From Rhynchopus sp. YZ270_cl-10 (lineage: Eukaryota > Euglenozoa > Diplonemea > Diplonemida > Diplonemidae), in contig OZ037910.1 in assembly GCA_964035575.1 (NCBI GenBank), positions 930,001 to 994,000 of the forward strand: a stretch of 64,000 bases of DNA, written 5' to 3'. A program made the translations under genes and the position numbers. The notes under the pieces were generated by a model. That model did not search any database and was not told the origin of the DNA. It worked only from the letters and a program-made list of their open reading frames with translations. Below are positions 1 to 9,381 of this stretch, piece after piece (within the stretch, counting starts at the first letter, position 1; each line of letters starts with the position of its first letter).

Positions 1-300
1 GCACGGAACCAGCTTGAGGGCACGGCGTACAGTCTCAAGGCGCAGGTTGGTGACGACGACAAGCTGGGTGCGAAGATCGATGCTGACGAGCGGGCTGCGA
101 TTGAGGCTGCTGTCGAGGCAGCGCTGGGTTGGCTTGACGAGAACCCTGCTGCCGAGCAGGACGAGCTTGCGGAGCAGCTGCAGCAGCTGCAGAGTGTCTC
201 GAACCCAATCATTGAGAAGGTGTACCAGAACTCGGGTGGGTCTTCTTCGTCAGTTCCAGAGGATGAGGATGAGGATGGTGAGGAGGAGGAAGACCTGTGA
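1..300 (+). CDS. BiP: BiP/GRP78 copy 1, 3' end only
   Basis: The window opens inside a BiP gene. The frame starts at base 1 (A-R-N-Q, residue 573 of the full protein) and ends with TGA at 298-300. It covers the helical lid and the acidic tail ending [13 protein letters not shown]. It matches the same part of the complete copies. A VIPER-like element begins 38 bases after the stop, so this copy's 3' UTR is separated from the rest of its normal spacer. Confidence 0.93.
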   Translation, partial: ARNQLEGTAYSLKAQVGDDDKLGAKIDADERAAIEAAVEAALGWLDENPAAEQDELAEQLQQLQSVSNPIIEKVYQNSGGSSSSVPEDEDEDGEEEEDL

Positions 301-338
301 TGTTCACTACTCACGTCGCGGGCTTCTTTTTTTTTTTT

Positions 339-554
339 GCAACTGACGCGCTGGAGAGGCCCTGGCCAAACATGGCGTGTTAGGGGAAATATATTCGTCG
401 CACAGATTAGATCAGAGACCCCACCCGATATGTTTCTCATTTTACCTCTTTTGTGCTCCGCCACCGACACTCCCATTTTCTGTACTTCAGGCAATAATCA
501 TATACCATCACACACTGACACAGTCCGCGTGTGCTGGAAAAAATCAATTTTTTC

Positions 555-582
<28 letters not shown>
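339..582 (+). repeat. VIPER-like split direct repeat A1
   Basis: The left end of the element begins GCAACTGACGCGCTGGAG and ends with an A run at 555-582. The same sequence recurs as A2 at 4729-4976. In Ngaro/VIPER elements, A and B repeats are thought to regenerate the ends through a circular DNA intermediate. Confidence 0.85.
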
Positions 583-585
<3 letters not shown>

Positions 586-621
586 TTTCAGAAACAATAC
601 AGAAACAGAAAAAGCAGGGGA

Positions 622-860
622 GATACAGAAGAAAAAGCAAAAGCAGGGACTACGAGCCATACTCTAAAAGGATACAGAAGTAAAAAGCAAAAGCAGGGAC
701 TACGAGCCATACTCTAAAAGGATACAGAAGTAAAAAGCAAAAGCAGGGACTACGAGCCATACTCTAAAAGGATACAGAAGTAAAAAGCAAAAGCAGGGAC
801 TACGAGCCATACTCTAAAAGGATACAGAAGTAAAAAGCAAAAGCAGGGACTACGAGCCCA
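622..860 (+). repeat. 50-bp tandem repeat, four units plus a partial
   Basis: Units start at 622, 671, 721, 771 and 821. The first is 49 bases and the last is cut short near 860. The unit contains AAGCAAAAGCAGGGACTACG. Repeats two to four look identical. The block lies between repeat A1 and the gag-like start at 904, so it would be in the element's 5' leader. Its role is unknown. Confidence 0.93.
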
Positions 861-903
861 GAGAGGAGCCAGGGACCACGAGCCCTTTTTTCAAACCGTC
901 AAC

Positions 904-1950
904 ATGGCCCTTACCCGGGACGACTTCCCCGCCAACGCGCACGACGTTGAGTGGGCGCAGGTGGAGGTGGGCAGAGCAGAGGGGCAGCCGGCAGAGGCGG
1001 CGGCGGGATGCGTGTTCCCGAGCTGCGCCACGGTGCACGGAGGAGGCGCAAACTGCTGGCGCTGCGGCCACCGAACTACGGTGACATGCATCCGCAACGT
1101 ACTCCCGCAGGGCCAAACACGCACGGAGTTCACGGATGGCATTCTGGAGTTGGGGTGGTCGTGTCCAGTGTGTGAGTGGATACGCGCTTTCGCGATCCCA
1201 CTGGACGACGCCGTGAGCAACGCTTCTGACCCGGCACCGGATATCCCAGCACAGCAGAACGCAGCACAACAGCAGCAACAACCACAGAACGCACCACAAC
1301 AGCAGGACATGATGGTGATCCTGATGCAGATGAGGGACCAGATGGTTGCGTTGAACGGCAGGATGACGGCGTTGGAGGAACAGCGAAACCTCGCACTACC
1401 CCAGGGTTTCCATGCAGAGGTGGTCGGGACATGGAAAAACGTACACGTACCCCAGGTGAAGACACTGATCAGGACGGAAGTCAGCAAAGTATTCAAAGAA
1501 TACGCACTTCCTGCAAACCTTGATGTGGCCCGCGAGCACGAGGTAGAGATGAGACGCAATTTCGATTTCCTCGACACCACTCTAAACGCTTTAAAACCAA
1601 ACCCAGCAGACAACGGGGGGACGATGGCGGTGTTGCACAGGGTAGTGGTGACCATGTCCGCCTCCACCCATCTGGGCATATACGGCAGGAACATCCGTCT
1701 GACGTACGAGAAGAGGGCAAACGGCTATCTCCCCGAAGCTTTCACCGTGCAGCTGCAGACGCGTATGTTGGAGCAGCTGGTAGAGGCGGGGAAGAATAAA
1801 AAGAAGGAGTACAACCGAAACAACGACCGAGGCACCACGGGGGGTTACCGAGGGGACACAAACCAAAACGACAGGAAGAGGGACTACGACCGTACCAGCG
1901 ACCGACGCACCGAGAACCAGGGAAAGGGGGGACGCGGGGGGAAGAACTGA
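904..1950 (+). CDS. VIPER-like ORF1, gag-like protein
   Basis: This is an open frame of 348 codons and the first of the element's three genes. The N-terminal third holds clustered Cys and His residues (a CWRCGH segment and a CPVC segment), which could bind zinc. The middle has a Gln/Ala-rich stretch and then a probable helical region. The C-terminal 60 residues are rich in Arg, Gly, Asn and Asp, as expected for a nucleic-acid-binding tail. The gag assignment rests on position and this general composition; I recognise no specific capsid fold. The recombinase frame starts 15 bases after its stop. Confidence 0.65.
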   Translation: MALTRDDFPANAHDVEWAQVEVGRAEGQPAEAAAGCVFPSCATVHGGGANCWRCGHRTTVTCIRNVLPQGQTRTEFTDGILELGWSCPVCEWIRAFAIPLDDAVSNASDPAPDIPAQQNAAQQQQQPQNAPQQQDMMVILMQMRDQMVALNGRMTALEEQRNLALPQGFHAEVVGTWKNVHVPQVKTLIRTEVSKVFKEYALPANLDVAREHEVEMRRNFDFLDTTLNALKPNPADNGGTMAVLHRVVVTMSASTHLGIYGRNIRLTYEKRANGYLPEAFTVQLQTRMLEQLVEAGKNKKKEYNRNNDRGTTGGYRGDTNQNDRKRDYDRTSDRRTENQGKGGRGGKN

Positions 1951-1965
1951 CTGCCCTACGCGCAG

Positions 1966-2916
1966 ATGCTCTTTCCTCCCCCCAGCGAAAGAGGCAGAAA
2001 ACGACAACACGAGACCCCCCTCACAAACAAACAGGAAAATACAATAATTCAATCGACTCAGACAACCCTCGCCCGATGCTTAGCGGAGTCCTCCTGGAAG
2101 AGCCTCCAAAGCACGTGTCGGCGATACTTCGAATTCAAAAACGCTTGGGAGGAGAAACACACATGCACAATCTCACACGAAGTGGCGCTCATATATTGGG
2201 TGGAAAAGAAAAGGTCTTTAGACGGAGTCACGGAGAGTTCGGCGCTGCAATATACGATGGACGTGGCGGCGGCGTTACGGCGGACAGGGGACGCACGCCT
2301 GGCGGAGTCCCAAATGGTGCAGGATTATCGTCGGAGTCTGCGAAGGATGGGAGCACTGATGCCGGGCAAGCAGGCCAAGCCAGCACGTCCCTCCGAAGTC
2401 GCATCGGCGATCGAGCTGGAGAAGAAGCCGTTGATACGTTTAGCACTGGCTATGTGTTGGGTGACGGCGGGGAGGGCGTCGGACGTGCTGCGACTCAAGA
2501 AGCAGGAGATCACCATCAGACCAGACGGAGTGGTGGCAGTGCATTGGAGGGAGACCAAAGGAGATCCTTTCCAGCTGGGACGCTTCACGGGCCACCATCT
2601 CACAAAAACAGCGCAGGAAATTTTAGTACAACGACTGCAAGCTGTCCGCGATCAGCAAGGTTTGGTTTTCCCACCAGGGATAACATCGCACCAACTCGGA
2701 GCCGCACTACAGAGAGTCAACAGGGAGCTGTCGTCGCACTCACTGAGAAGAGGGGCTGCGCAGTTCCTCCTGAAACAGAAGGTGCCCCTCGACGAAATAT
2801 GCCTCCTCACCCGCCACCAAACAACGGAGTCTCTGATCCGATACGTCGCAGAAGCGGGACTACAGAGGGTGGACGTGACGGCAACCATGTCGCAGCAGCT
2901 GCAGGCAGCCATGTGA
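1966..2916 (+). CDS. VIPER-like ORF2, tyrosine recombinase
   Basis: This 316-codon frame has the tyrosine-recombinase catalytic set in order: Arg170 in TAGRASDVLRL, His258-x-x-Arg261 in HSLRRGAA, His284 in LTRHQT, and Tyr293 in LIRYVAEAG. The N-terminal 150 residues are the likely core-binding domain. In DIRS-order elements this enzyme replaces the usual integrase and inserts a circular DNA copy without staggered-cut duplications. That fits the absence of a clear target duplication here. The second half of the frame is overlapped by the RT frame. Confidence 0.9.
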   Translation: MLFPPPSERGRKRQHETPLTNKQENTIIQSTQTTLARCLAESSWKSLQSTCRRYFEFKNAWEEKHTCTISHEVALIYWVEKKRSLDGVTESSALQYTMDVAAALRRTGDARLAESQMVQDYRRSLRRMGALMPGKQAKPARPSEVASAIELEKKPLIRLALAMCWVTAGRASDVLRLKKQEITIRPDGVVAVHWRETKGDPFQLGRFTGHHLTKTAQEILVQRLQAVRDQQGLVFPPGITSHQLGAALQRVNRELSSHSLRRGAAQFLLKQKVPLDEICLLTRHQTTESLIRYVAEAGLQRVDVTATMSQQLQAAM

Positions 2917-4601
2917 AGTACTTGCTCCAGGGGAAGATACCTGGCGTACCATGGATCCCAGGGGAAAAGACACGCTACAATCCAGAGGACGAAAAAGACA
3001 TGGGGCCGGGTTTGGAGGCGCTATACAACGATGTCCTCGCAGTGTCGGTGAATGGAAAGCTGTGCAGACCACCCCGTGTGCGCGGTATTCCAGAAGACGA
3101 CTACATCGCGCCAATATGCGCCGGTTTCATGGACATGCGAAAGCTGCAGGAGTTGGACGTGACAGGTGAACTGCAGGGAGTGATTGATCTGATCACAGAT
3201 CCAAAAAGCTTTTACACGCAGTTCCTGGAAGGGGCTCTAGAGAACGTAAGATACGACACACATTTCCGGAAAAAGATCTCACGAAATCTCATGCACCACC
3301 TAAAAGCGCTGAAGGACTATAACGTGTTGGAGGAAGTGGATCAGGAACCCACCGTCGTACTGCACGGATTCACAGTGGAGAAGAAGTCGGGAGGGAGAAG
3401 GTTTGTTCTGGATGGCAGAAAGCTAAACGACTGCATGCGGCACCCACCGGACATGTGGCTCCCGCGAATGCCCCAGGTGATACATCAAATTCTACAAGCC
3501 AACTGGGTGGTGAATACAGACGGGAAGAGCTGGTTTTACCAGTTTCCGGTGCACCCAGACATCAGGGACTTCTTCGGGGTAAAAGTAGCACCACAGCGAG
3601 GAGAGTTCGTGACCACAAGACTAAAAGCTCTGTGCATGGGGTGGAAGTTCGCCCCGTGCATTGCGAACCGAGCGGCGAGAGTACTGTTGCCACCGTCAGA
3701 GGGCGTCACGTGGGTTGACAACTTCATTGTCACCGCAGACACGGAGGATGAGGCGACCAAGCAGTTTCAAAAATTCCTCTCCCGATGCAACGCTGTGGAC
3801 GCGAAGATGACTTTGGACGAGAAAGGCTACGGGGTACCCACACAACTTTTTGAAACTTTCGGCGTCTCTTTCGACCTCAGACACCATATTTATCGTTCAG
3901 ACCCGGAGTGGATTAAGAAATTTTTAGCGAATAGTGCACACGCGAAGGTAACCGGAGGGATGGCAACCCCTAGGGAAATCTACAAGGTGGTCGGGGGCAT
4001 GGTGTGGCACTCATATATTACAAACTCTTTTCTATGTTTCCTACCCGCGACACTGAGCTTCATGAGAGACATCGCTCGAGACTTATACAACACGGCTGCA
4101 TGGGACACGCCTACAGCAGTGCGCCCTTCGGTGGTGAAGGAAGTAAAGGAGAGGACGATACGTATTAAGGAAAATCCATGGATTGAACGGGGACCAACAT
4201 CATCTATCACAGCATGGTCCGATGCTTCCTCGAAGGCGTGGGCGGCGATCCTTGAGTCAGAACCGCAGCAGGTGTCACAGGCGGATTTCTCTAACGAGCA
4301 GGAACACTGGCATATATACAGGAAGGAACTTTACGCGGCAAAGCAGGCCGTAGCACTTGCGGCAAGATCGGTACATACTACGCGACTCAGGCTGATGGTC
4401 GACAACCTCCCGGCTGTACACAGCCTCCAGAGGGGCCACTCTTCAGACTACCGCTCAAATTTCGTGATCGCCGAACTTTTCACCCTAGCGGCCGGCGCCC
4501 GCATCCAAGTCGCATGTGAATGGGTACCGACGTTGGAGCAAAAAGCAGACAAGTACACGAGAGGCGTGGTGGCAGACTACCCGATCACACTACCGGTTTA
4601 G
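2076..4601 (+). CDS. VIPER-like ORF3, reverse transcriptase-RNase H
   Basis: The frame is open for 841 codons, but up to about base 2916 it overlaps the recombinase gene in another frame. That stretch may not be translated as this product. The recognisable protein starts near 2910, and a Met at 3000 (MGPGLEAL) is one possible start. RT signals include the LDGRKLND region, the DGKSWFYQFPVH segment and the polymerase box around 3711-3722. RNase H follows, with AWSDASS at 4212 onward, an ELYAA helix and a VDNLPAVHSL segment. Overlapping recombinase and RT frames are known in DIRS-order elements. The true translation start is uncertain. Confidence 0.85.
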   Translation: MLSGVLLEEPPKHVSAILRIQKRLGGETHMHNLTRSGAHILGGKEKVFRRSHGEFGAAIYDGRGGGVTADRGRTPGGVPNGAGLSSESAKDGSTDAGQAGQASTSLRSRIGDRAGEEAVDTFSTGYVLGDGGEGVGRAATQEAGDHHQTRRSGGSALEGDQRRSFPAGTLHGPPSHKNSAGNFSTTTASCPRSARFGFPTRDNIAPTRSRTTESQQGAVVALTEKRGCAVPPETEGAPRRNMPPHPPPNNGVSDPIRRRSGTTEGGRDGNHVAAAAGSHVKYLLQGKIPGVPWIPGEKTRYNPEDEKDMGPGLEALYNDVLAVSVNGKLCRPPRVRGIPEDDYIAPICAGFMDMRKLQELDVTGELQGVIDLITDPKSFYTQFLEGALENVRYDTHFRKKISRNLMHHLKALKDYNVLEEVDQEPTVVLHGFTVEKKSGGRRFVLDGRKLNDCMRHPPDMWLPRMPQVIHQILQANWVVNTDGKSWFYQFPVHPDIRDFFGVKVAPQRGEFVTTRLKALCMGWKFAPCIANRAARVLLPPSEGVTWVDNFIVTADTEDEATKQFQKFLSRCNAVDAKMTLDEKGYGVPTQLFETFGVSFDLRHHIYRSDPEWIKKFLANSAHAKVTGGMATPREIYKVVGGMVWHSYITNSFLCFLPATLSFMRDIARDLYNTAAWDTPTAVRPSVVKEVKERTIRIKENPWIERGPTSSITAWSDASSKAWAAILESEPQQVSQADFSNEQEHWHIYRKELYAAKQAVALAARSVHTTRLRLMVDNLPAVHSLQRGHSSDYRSNFVIAELFTLAAGARIQVACEWVPTLEQKADKYTRGVVADYPITLPV

Positions 4602-4669
4602 CAGCGGAGCGTAATCCCATTCATCGTTCGCGCGGCGTCCCTTCGATCCGAGGGTCCTTAGGGTCCTGA

Positions 4670-4728
4670 GTGGAAGCGTGCAATGCAACAAACGGTCGAG
4701 ATCTGATCAAGCGAAACGGATATATTTT
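4670..4728 (+). repeat. VIPER-like split direct repeat B1
   Basis: A 59-base segment starts GTGGAAGCGTGCAATGCAAC and ends in ATATATTTT immediately before A2. It repeats as B2 at the right end of the element. The B1-A2 junction shows what a closed circle junction would look like. Confidence 0.85.
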
Positions 4729-4943
4729 GCAACTGACGCGCTGGAGAGGCCCTGGCCAAACATGGCGTGTTAGGGGAAATATATTCGTCGCACAGATTAG
4801 ATCAGAGACCCCACCCGATATGTTTCTCATTTTACCTCTTTTGTGCTCCGCCACCGACACTCCCATTTTCTGTACTTCAGGCAATAATCATATACCATCA
4901 CACACTGACACAGTCCGCGTGTGCTGGAAACAATCAATTTTTT

Positions 4944-4976
<33 letters not shown>
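4729..4976 (+). repeat. VIPER-like split direct repeat A2
   Basis: This is a second copy of the left end, running into an A run at 4945-4976. It directly follows B1. Apart from the A-run length it differs from A1 at a single base. Confidence 0.85.
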
Positions 4977-4979
<3 letters not shown>

Positions 4980-4988
4980 TGTCGGCAG

Positions 4989-5046
4989 GTGGAAGCGTGC
5001 AATGCAACAAACGGTCGAGATCTGATCAAGCGAAACGGATATATTT
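4989..5046 (+). repeat. VIPER-like split direct repeat B2, right end
   Basis: This copy of B1 ends in ATATATTT, directly against the resumed BiP spacer (CTTCTAG). A short segment at 4977-4988 separates it from A2. The element ends in T bases and enters a T run, so the exact edge is uncertain by a few bases. Confidence 0.85.
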
Positions 5047-6186
5047 CTTCTAGTTTTTTTTTTTTTTTTCATTCCTGACAAAAATGGCAGCGCAGTGTGT
5101 GTGTGGTCTGTGTGTGTGTGTGTGTGGCTGCTTTTTATTTGTTTGTCTTGTTGTCCTTATCCTGTTTTATTTTTTCCTTTGGCTATTTGTCCGGAGGGCT
5201 TGTTTTTTTTCTATACGCACAAGAAAGTAAACGAAACAAAATGGTGATTGTTTGTTTGTTTGTTTGTTTGTTAAAAGTTATGATTGTTCGCGTGTGTTAT
5301 ATTGCCGCAGAACAAAGAAGAAGACAAGTGGGCGTGTCCTATATATGGGGGCACGAGTGCAGAAAGAACGAGAAAGAAACCAGTCATCACAACACAAAAA
5401 GTGAAATCACTTCAAAAAAATAAGAATAATAAAAGGGGATATTGAGAGGTGAAGAAGAGGGGAGATGACAAAAGCGAAAAGAAAGTGAACGAGGATGTTC
5501 GCTGTTCTGTCTGAATGTTGTCCCCCCTTCTCTCTTTCTTTCTATCCCTATCTCAGCCTGTGTTTTGTGTGTTTTTTGTGTGTGTTGTGTTTTTTATGTC
5601 GATTTGTTTTGTTCCTTTGAAGGTAGTTTCACTTTGCTTCTTTCTATCCCCCGAAAGACTGGAAGAGCTTGAAAAACTGCCTTCTGTTTACGTGGATTGT
5701 TTTAGAACGCAGTACCCGCCTTTTTATTTTTTTTGACAATACACCCGAACCAGTGTATTTGTCTCTGGGAGAATGTGTTCCAATCCATTTTTATTTATTT
5801 CTCTCCCTCCCTCCCTCCCTCCCTCGAATTATTGTTACTCGCTTCCTTTTCGCTCTTTTTTGCTGAGCGAAAATATTACAGAAGAAGATACGAATCGTCG
5901 GTCTTCGTATGTCATACACCAAAAAGAAACCCGCGCTGATTTTTTTTTTTTCATTCTTGTGAGTTATCCCTACCACCCTTCCTCACCCTTCCTCACCACT
6001 CCCATCACTCCCTTCACTCCCACCATAACCACCATCAGGATATATTATTCTTTCTAGAACCCCCTCTTTCACATCACACATACACAAAAGCCACCGAGCC
6101 ACCAACCAAAGACCACAAAAAACCCTCATTTCTCTCTCTCGACTTCTTCATCAACCCTAGTTCCTTCAACAAGACAAGCAGCAGAA
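5047..6186 (+). other. BiP spacer S1, right of the VIPER-like element
   Basis: This is the rest of the first spacer; its first 38 bases are at 301-338. In order it holds T runs, a long GT tract, a (GTTT) tract near 5248-5271, a TATATATGG segment, an A-rich segment, T- and C-rich stretches and (CCCT)5 near 5806. A small hairpin lies near 5889 (ATACGAA paired with TTCGTAT), and a pyrimidine-rich leader precedes the start codon. It has a seven-A variant in TTCAAAAAAATAAG and the longer TGTGTGTGTTG form. I see no RNA gene. Confidence 0.8.
6126..6160 (+). promoter_or_regulatory. Probable polypyrimidine tract and trans-splice acceptor of BiP
   Basis: A CT-rich run (TTTCTCTCTCTCGACTTCTT) leads to CCCTAG with the AG at 6159-6160, 26 bases before the ATG. 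Trans-splicing at an AG after a pyrimidine tract is general in kinetoplastids. Every complete unit has the same arrangement at the same distance from its ATG. Another candidate AG lies at 6056-6057, so the exact site is inferred. Confidence 0.55.
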
Positions 6187-6795
6187 ATGGGACGGGACAC
6201 ACAGACAGTGTTGGCAGGCCTGTGCGTGGTAGTGCTCGCCCTGGGCTGCAGCTGCGTGGCTGGGTCAGAGGAGGCGTTGTCAGGGAAGGTGGTGGACGGG
6301 CCTGTGATTGGGATTGACCTGGGGACAACGTACTCTGTGGTCGGGGTGTGGCAGCACGGACACGTGGAGATCATTGCAAACGAGATGGGGAACCGGATCA
6401 CCCCGTCCGTGGTGGCGTTCACAGACACGGAGCGGCTGATTGGGGACGGGGCGAAGAACCAGATTTCGGAGAACCCTGCGAACAGCATCTACGCGGTGAA
6501 GCGGCTGATGGGGCGGAAGTTCTCGGACCCTGTGGTGCAGCAGGACCAGGCGCTGCTGTCGTACAACATCAGCGCCGGTGCGGACGGGGGTGCTGTGGTG
6601 TCGGTGGTGCACAAGGGGGTGGGACGGAACTACACCGCGGAGGAGGTGTCTGCGATGATTCTGGGGCGCATGAAGGAGACGGCAGAGCGCTACCTGGGGG
6701 AGGCGGTGCACCACGCTGTGGTGACGGTGCCTGCGTACTTCAACGACGCACAGCGGCAGGCGACGAAGGACGCGGGGACGATTGCTGGGCTGAAT

Positions 6796-6827
<32 letters not shown>

Positions 6828-8202
6828 GGCACTTGCCTACGGGCTGGACAAGAAGGCTGCGGGGGAGGAGGAGAAGAACGTGCTTGTGTTTGACCTGGGG
6901 GGCGGGACGTTTGACGTGTCGGTGCTGCAGATTGAGAGCGGGTTCTTCGAGGTGCTGGCGACGCACGGGAACACCCACCTCGGGGGGGAGGACTTCGACA
7001 ACCGGATGGTGGCGCACTTTGCGAAGACGATTAAGCACAAGTACGGGCGGGACGTGCTGCAGAGCCCGCGTGCACTGGCACGCCTGCGTGCGGCGTGCGA
7101 GTCTGCGAAGCGCCAGCTGTCTGCAGCACCGGAGGCGCGTGTGGAGGTGGAGGGGCTGTTCGAGGGGGTCGACTTCTCGGAGAGGATGGGACGTGCGAAG
7201 TTTGAGGAGCTGAACAACGACCTCTTCAAGGGGACGCTGCAGCCTGTGCGGGCGGTGCTGGCAGACGCAGACCTGCGCAAGGCAGACATCGACGAGATTG
7301 TGCTGGTCGGGGGGTCGACGCGCATCCCGAAGATCCGGGCTCTGATCCGCGACTTCTTTGGGAAGGAGCCGAACACGGGGGTGAATGCCGACGAGTCTGT
7401 GGCGTACGGGGCGGCTGTGCAGGGGGCGGTGCTGAGCGGGGTTTCGGAGGTTGCGGACAAGGTGCTGCTGGTGGACGTGATCCCGCTCTCGGTGGGGATT
7501 GAGACTGTCGGGGGTGTCATGACAAAGGTGCTGGACCGGAACACGGCTGTCCCGGCCGAGCGGTCGCAGACGTTTTCGACCCACACGGACAACCAGCGCG
7601 GTGTGAACGTGAAGGTCTTTGAGGGGGAGCGGGCGATGGCAAAGGACTGCCGCCTCCTCGGGAGCTTCGAGCTGTCCGGGATTGCGCCTGCGGCGCGTGG
7701 GGTGCCGCAGATTGCAGTGTCGTTCAACGTCGACCGCAACGGGATTCTGCTTGTGAGTGCCGAGGACAAGGCGAACAGCCAGCGGGAGAGTCTGACGATC
7801 AGCAGCGACCACGCACGCCTCGACAAGGACGAGATTGCACGCATGGTTGAGGAGGCTGCGGGCCATGCCGAGGCCGACAAGCTTGTGCGGGAGCGTGTTG
7901 AGGCACGGAACCAGCTTGAGGGCACGGCGTACAGTCTCAAGGCGCAGGTTGGTGACGACGACAAGCTGGGTGCGAAGATCGATGCTGACGAGCGGGCTGC
8001 GATTGAGGCTGCTGTCGAGGCAGCGCTGGGTTGGCTTGACGAGAACCCTGCTGCCGAGCAGGACGAGCTTGCGGAGCAGCTGCAGCAGCTGCAGAGTGTC
8101 TCGAACCCAATCATTGAGAAGGTGTACCAGAACTCGGGTGGGTCTTCTTCGTCAGTTCCAGAGGATGAGGATGAGGATGGTGAGGAGGAGGAAGACCTGT
8201 GA
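6187..8202 (+). CDS. BiP: BiP/GRP78 (ER HSP70 chaperone), copy 2
   Basis: BiP is the ATP-driven HSP70 of the ER lumen; it assists protein import, folding and quality control with J-proteins and a nucleotide exchange factor. The 671-residue product starts with a signal peptide (hydrophobic residues 8-25, likely cut near 26). HSP70 signatures follow: IDLGTTYS at 43-50, [11 protein letters not shown] at 235-245 and [12 protein letters not shown] at 371-382. The interdomain linker is [11 protein letters not shown] at 430-440, and the substrate-binding domain and helical lid follow. The C-terminus is a Ser run then Asp/Glu, ending EEDL, a KDEL-like ER retention signal comparable to MDDL in T. brucei BiP. 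The ATG is the first in frame after the splice leader region and gives the signal peptide directly. Codons are strongly G/C-ending. Confidence 0.97.
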
Positions 8203-9381
8203 TGTTCACTACTCACGTCGCGGGCTTCTTTTTTTTTTTCTTCTAGTTTTTTTTTTTTTTTTCATTCCTGACAAAAATGGCAGCGCAGTGTGTGTGTGGT
8301 CTGTGTGTGTGTGTGTGTGGCTGCTTTTTATTTGTTTGTCTTGTTGTCCTTATCCTGTTTTATTTTTTCCTTTGGCTATTTGTCCGGAGGGCTTGTTTTT
8401 TTTCTATACGCACAAGAAAGTAAACGAAACAAAATGGTGATTGTTTGTTTGTTTGTTTGTTTGTTAAAAGTTATGATTGTTCGCGTGTGTTATATTGCCG
8501 CAGAACAAAGAAGAAGACAAGTGGGCGTGTCCTATATATGGGGGCACGAGTGCAGAAAGAACGAGAAAGAAACCAGTCATCACAACACAAAAAGTGAAAT
8601 CACTTCAAAAAATAAGAATAATAAAAGGGGATATTGAGAGGTGAAGAAGAGGGGAGATGACAAAAGCGAAAAGAAAGTGAACGAGGATGTTCGCTGTTCT
8701 GTCTGAATGTTGTCCCCCCTTCTCTCTTTCTTTCTATCCCTATCTCAGCCTGTGTTTTGTGTGTTTTTTGTGTGTTGTGTTTTTTATGTCGATTTGTTTT
8801 GTTCCTTTGAAGGTAGTTTCACTTTGCTTCTTTCTATCCCCCGAAAGACTGGAAGAGCTTGAAAAACTGCCTTCTGTTTACGTGGATTGTTTTAGAACGC
8901 AGTACCCGCCTTTTTATTTTTTTTGACAATACACCCGAACCAGTGTATTTGTCTCTGGGAGAATGTGTTCCAATCCATTTTTATTTATTTCTCTCCCTCC
9001 CTCCCTCCCTCCCTCCCTCGAATTATTGTTACTCGCTTCCTTTTCGCTCTTTTTTGCTGAGCGAAAATATTACAGAAGAAGATACGAATCGTCGGTCTTC
9101 GTATGTCATACACCAAAAAGAAACCCGCGCTGATTTTTTTTTTTTTCATTCTTGTGAGTTATCCCTACCACCCTTCCTCACCCTTCCTCACCACTCCCAT
9201 CACTCCCTTCACTCCCACCATAACCACCATCAGGATATATTATTCTTTCTAGAACCCCCTCTTTCACATCACACATACACAAAAGCCACCGAGCCACCAA
9301 CCAAAGACCACAAAAAACCCTCATTTCTCTCTCTCGACTTCTTCATCAACCCTAGTTCCTTCAACAAGACAAGCAGCAGAA
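8203..9381 (+). other. BiP spacer S2
   Basis: This is an uninterrupted 1179-base spacer and serves as the reference for the empty VIPER insertion site: TTC, eleven T, then CTTCTAG near 8226-8246. It has the long GT tract, six A in TTCAAAAAATAAG, the short TGTGTTG form and (CCCT)6. I see no gene. It should contain the 3' UTR of copy 2 and the 5' leader of copy 3. Confidence 0.8.

Larger units (their letters stand above)
339..5046 (+). mobile_element. VIPER-like tyrosine-recombinase retroelement (DIRS order)
   Basis: An insertion of about 4.7 kb splits the BiP spacer inside the T run behind the stop of copy 1. The bases on both sides are the ordinary spacer. Parts in order: repeat A1, a 50-bp tandem repeat block, a gag-like frame, a tyrosine-recombinase frame, an overlapping RT-RNase H frame, then repeats B1, A2 and B2. 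The A1-genes-B1-A2-B2 plan is the split-direct-repeat structure of Ngaro and VIPER elements. The gene order gag, recombinase, RT-RNase H is that of trypanosome VIPER. A1 and A2 differ at one base apart from A-run length, so the copy looks young. All three frames are long and open, so it looks whole. Confidence 0.88.

Noticed and set aside
622-860. CRISPR-like array
   Set aside because: The 50-bp units abut with no unique spacers and lie in a eukaryotic retroelement leader.
339-5046. LTR retrotransposon
   Set aside because: There is a tyrosine recombinase, split A/B direct repeats, no DDE integrase and no target duplication, so DIRS order/VIPER fits better.
6348-7213. Forward frames of 181 and 139 codons inside BiP
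   Set aside because: They are out-of-frame readings of the chaperone gene with Gly/Arg/Cys-rich nonsense composition.
6280-7866. Antisense frames of 528 and 459-478 codons opposite every BiP gene
   Set aside because: They mirror the G/C-biased BiP codons, repeat with each copy, have low-complexity His/Arg/Leu or Ser composition, and match no protein family. They are shadows.
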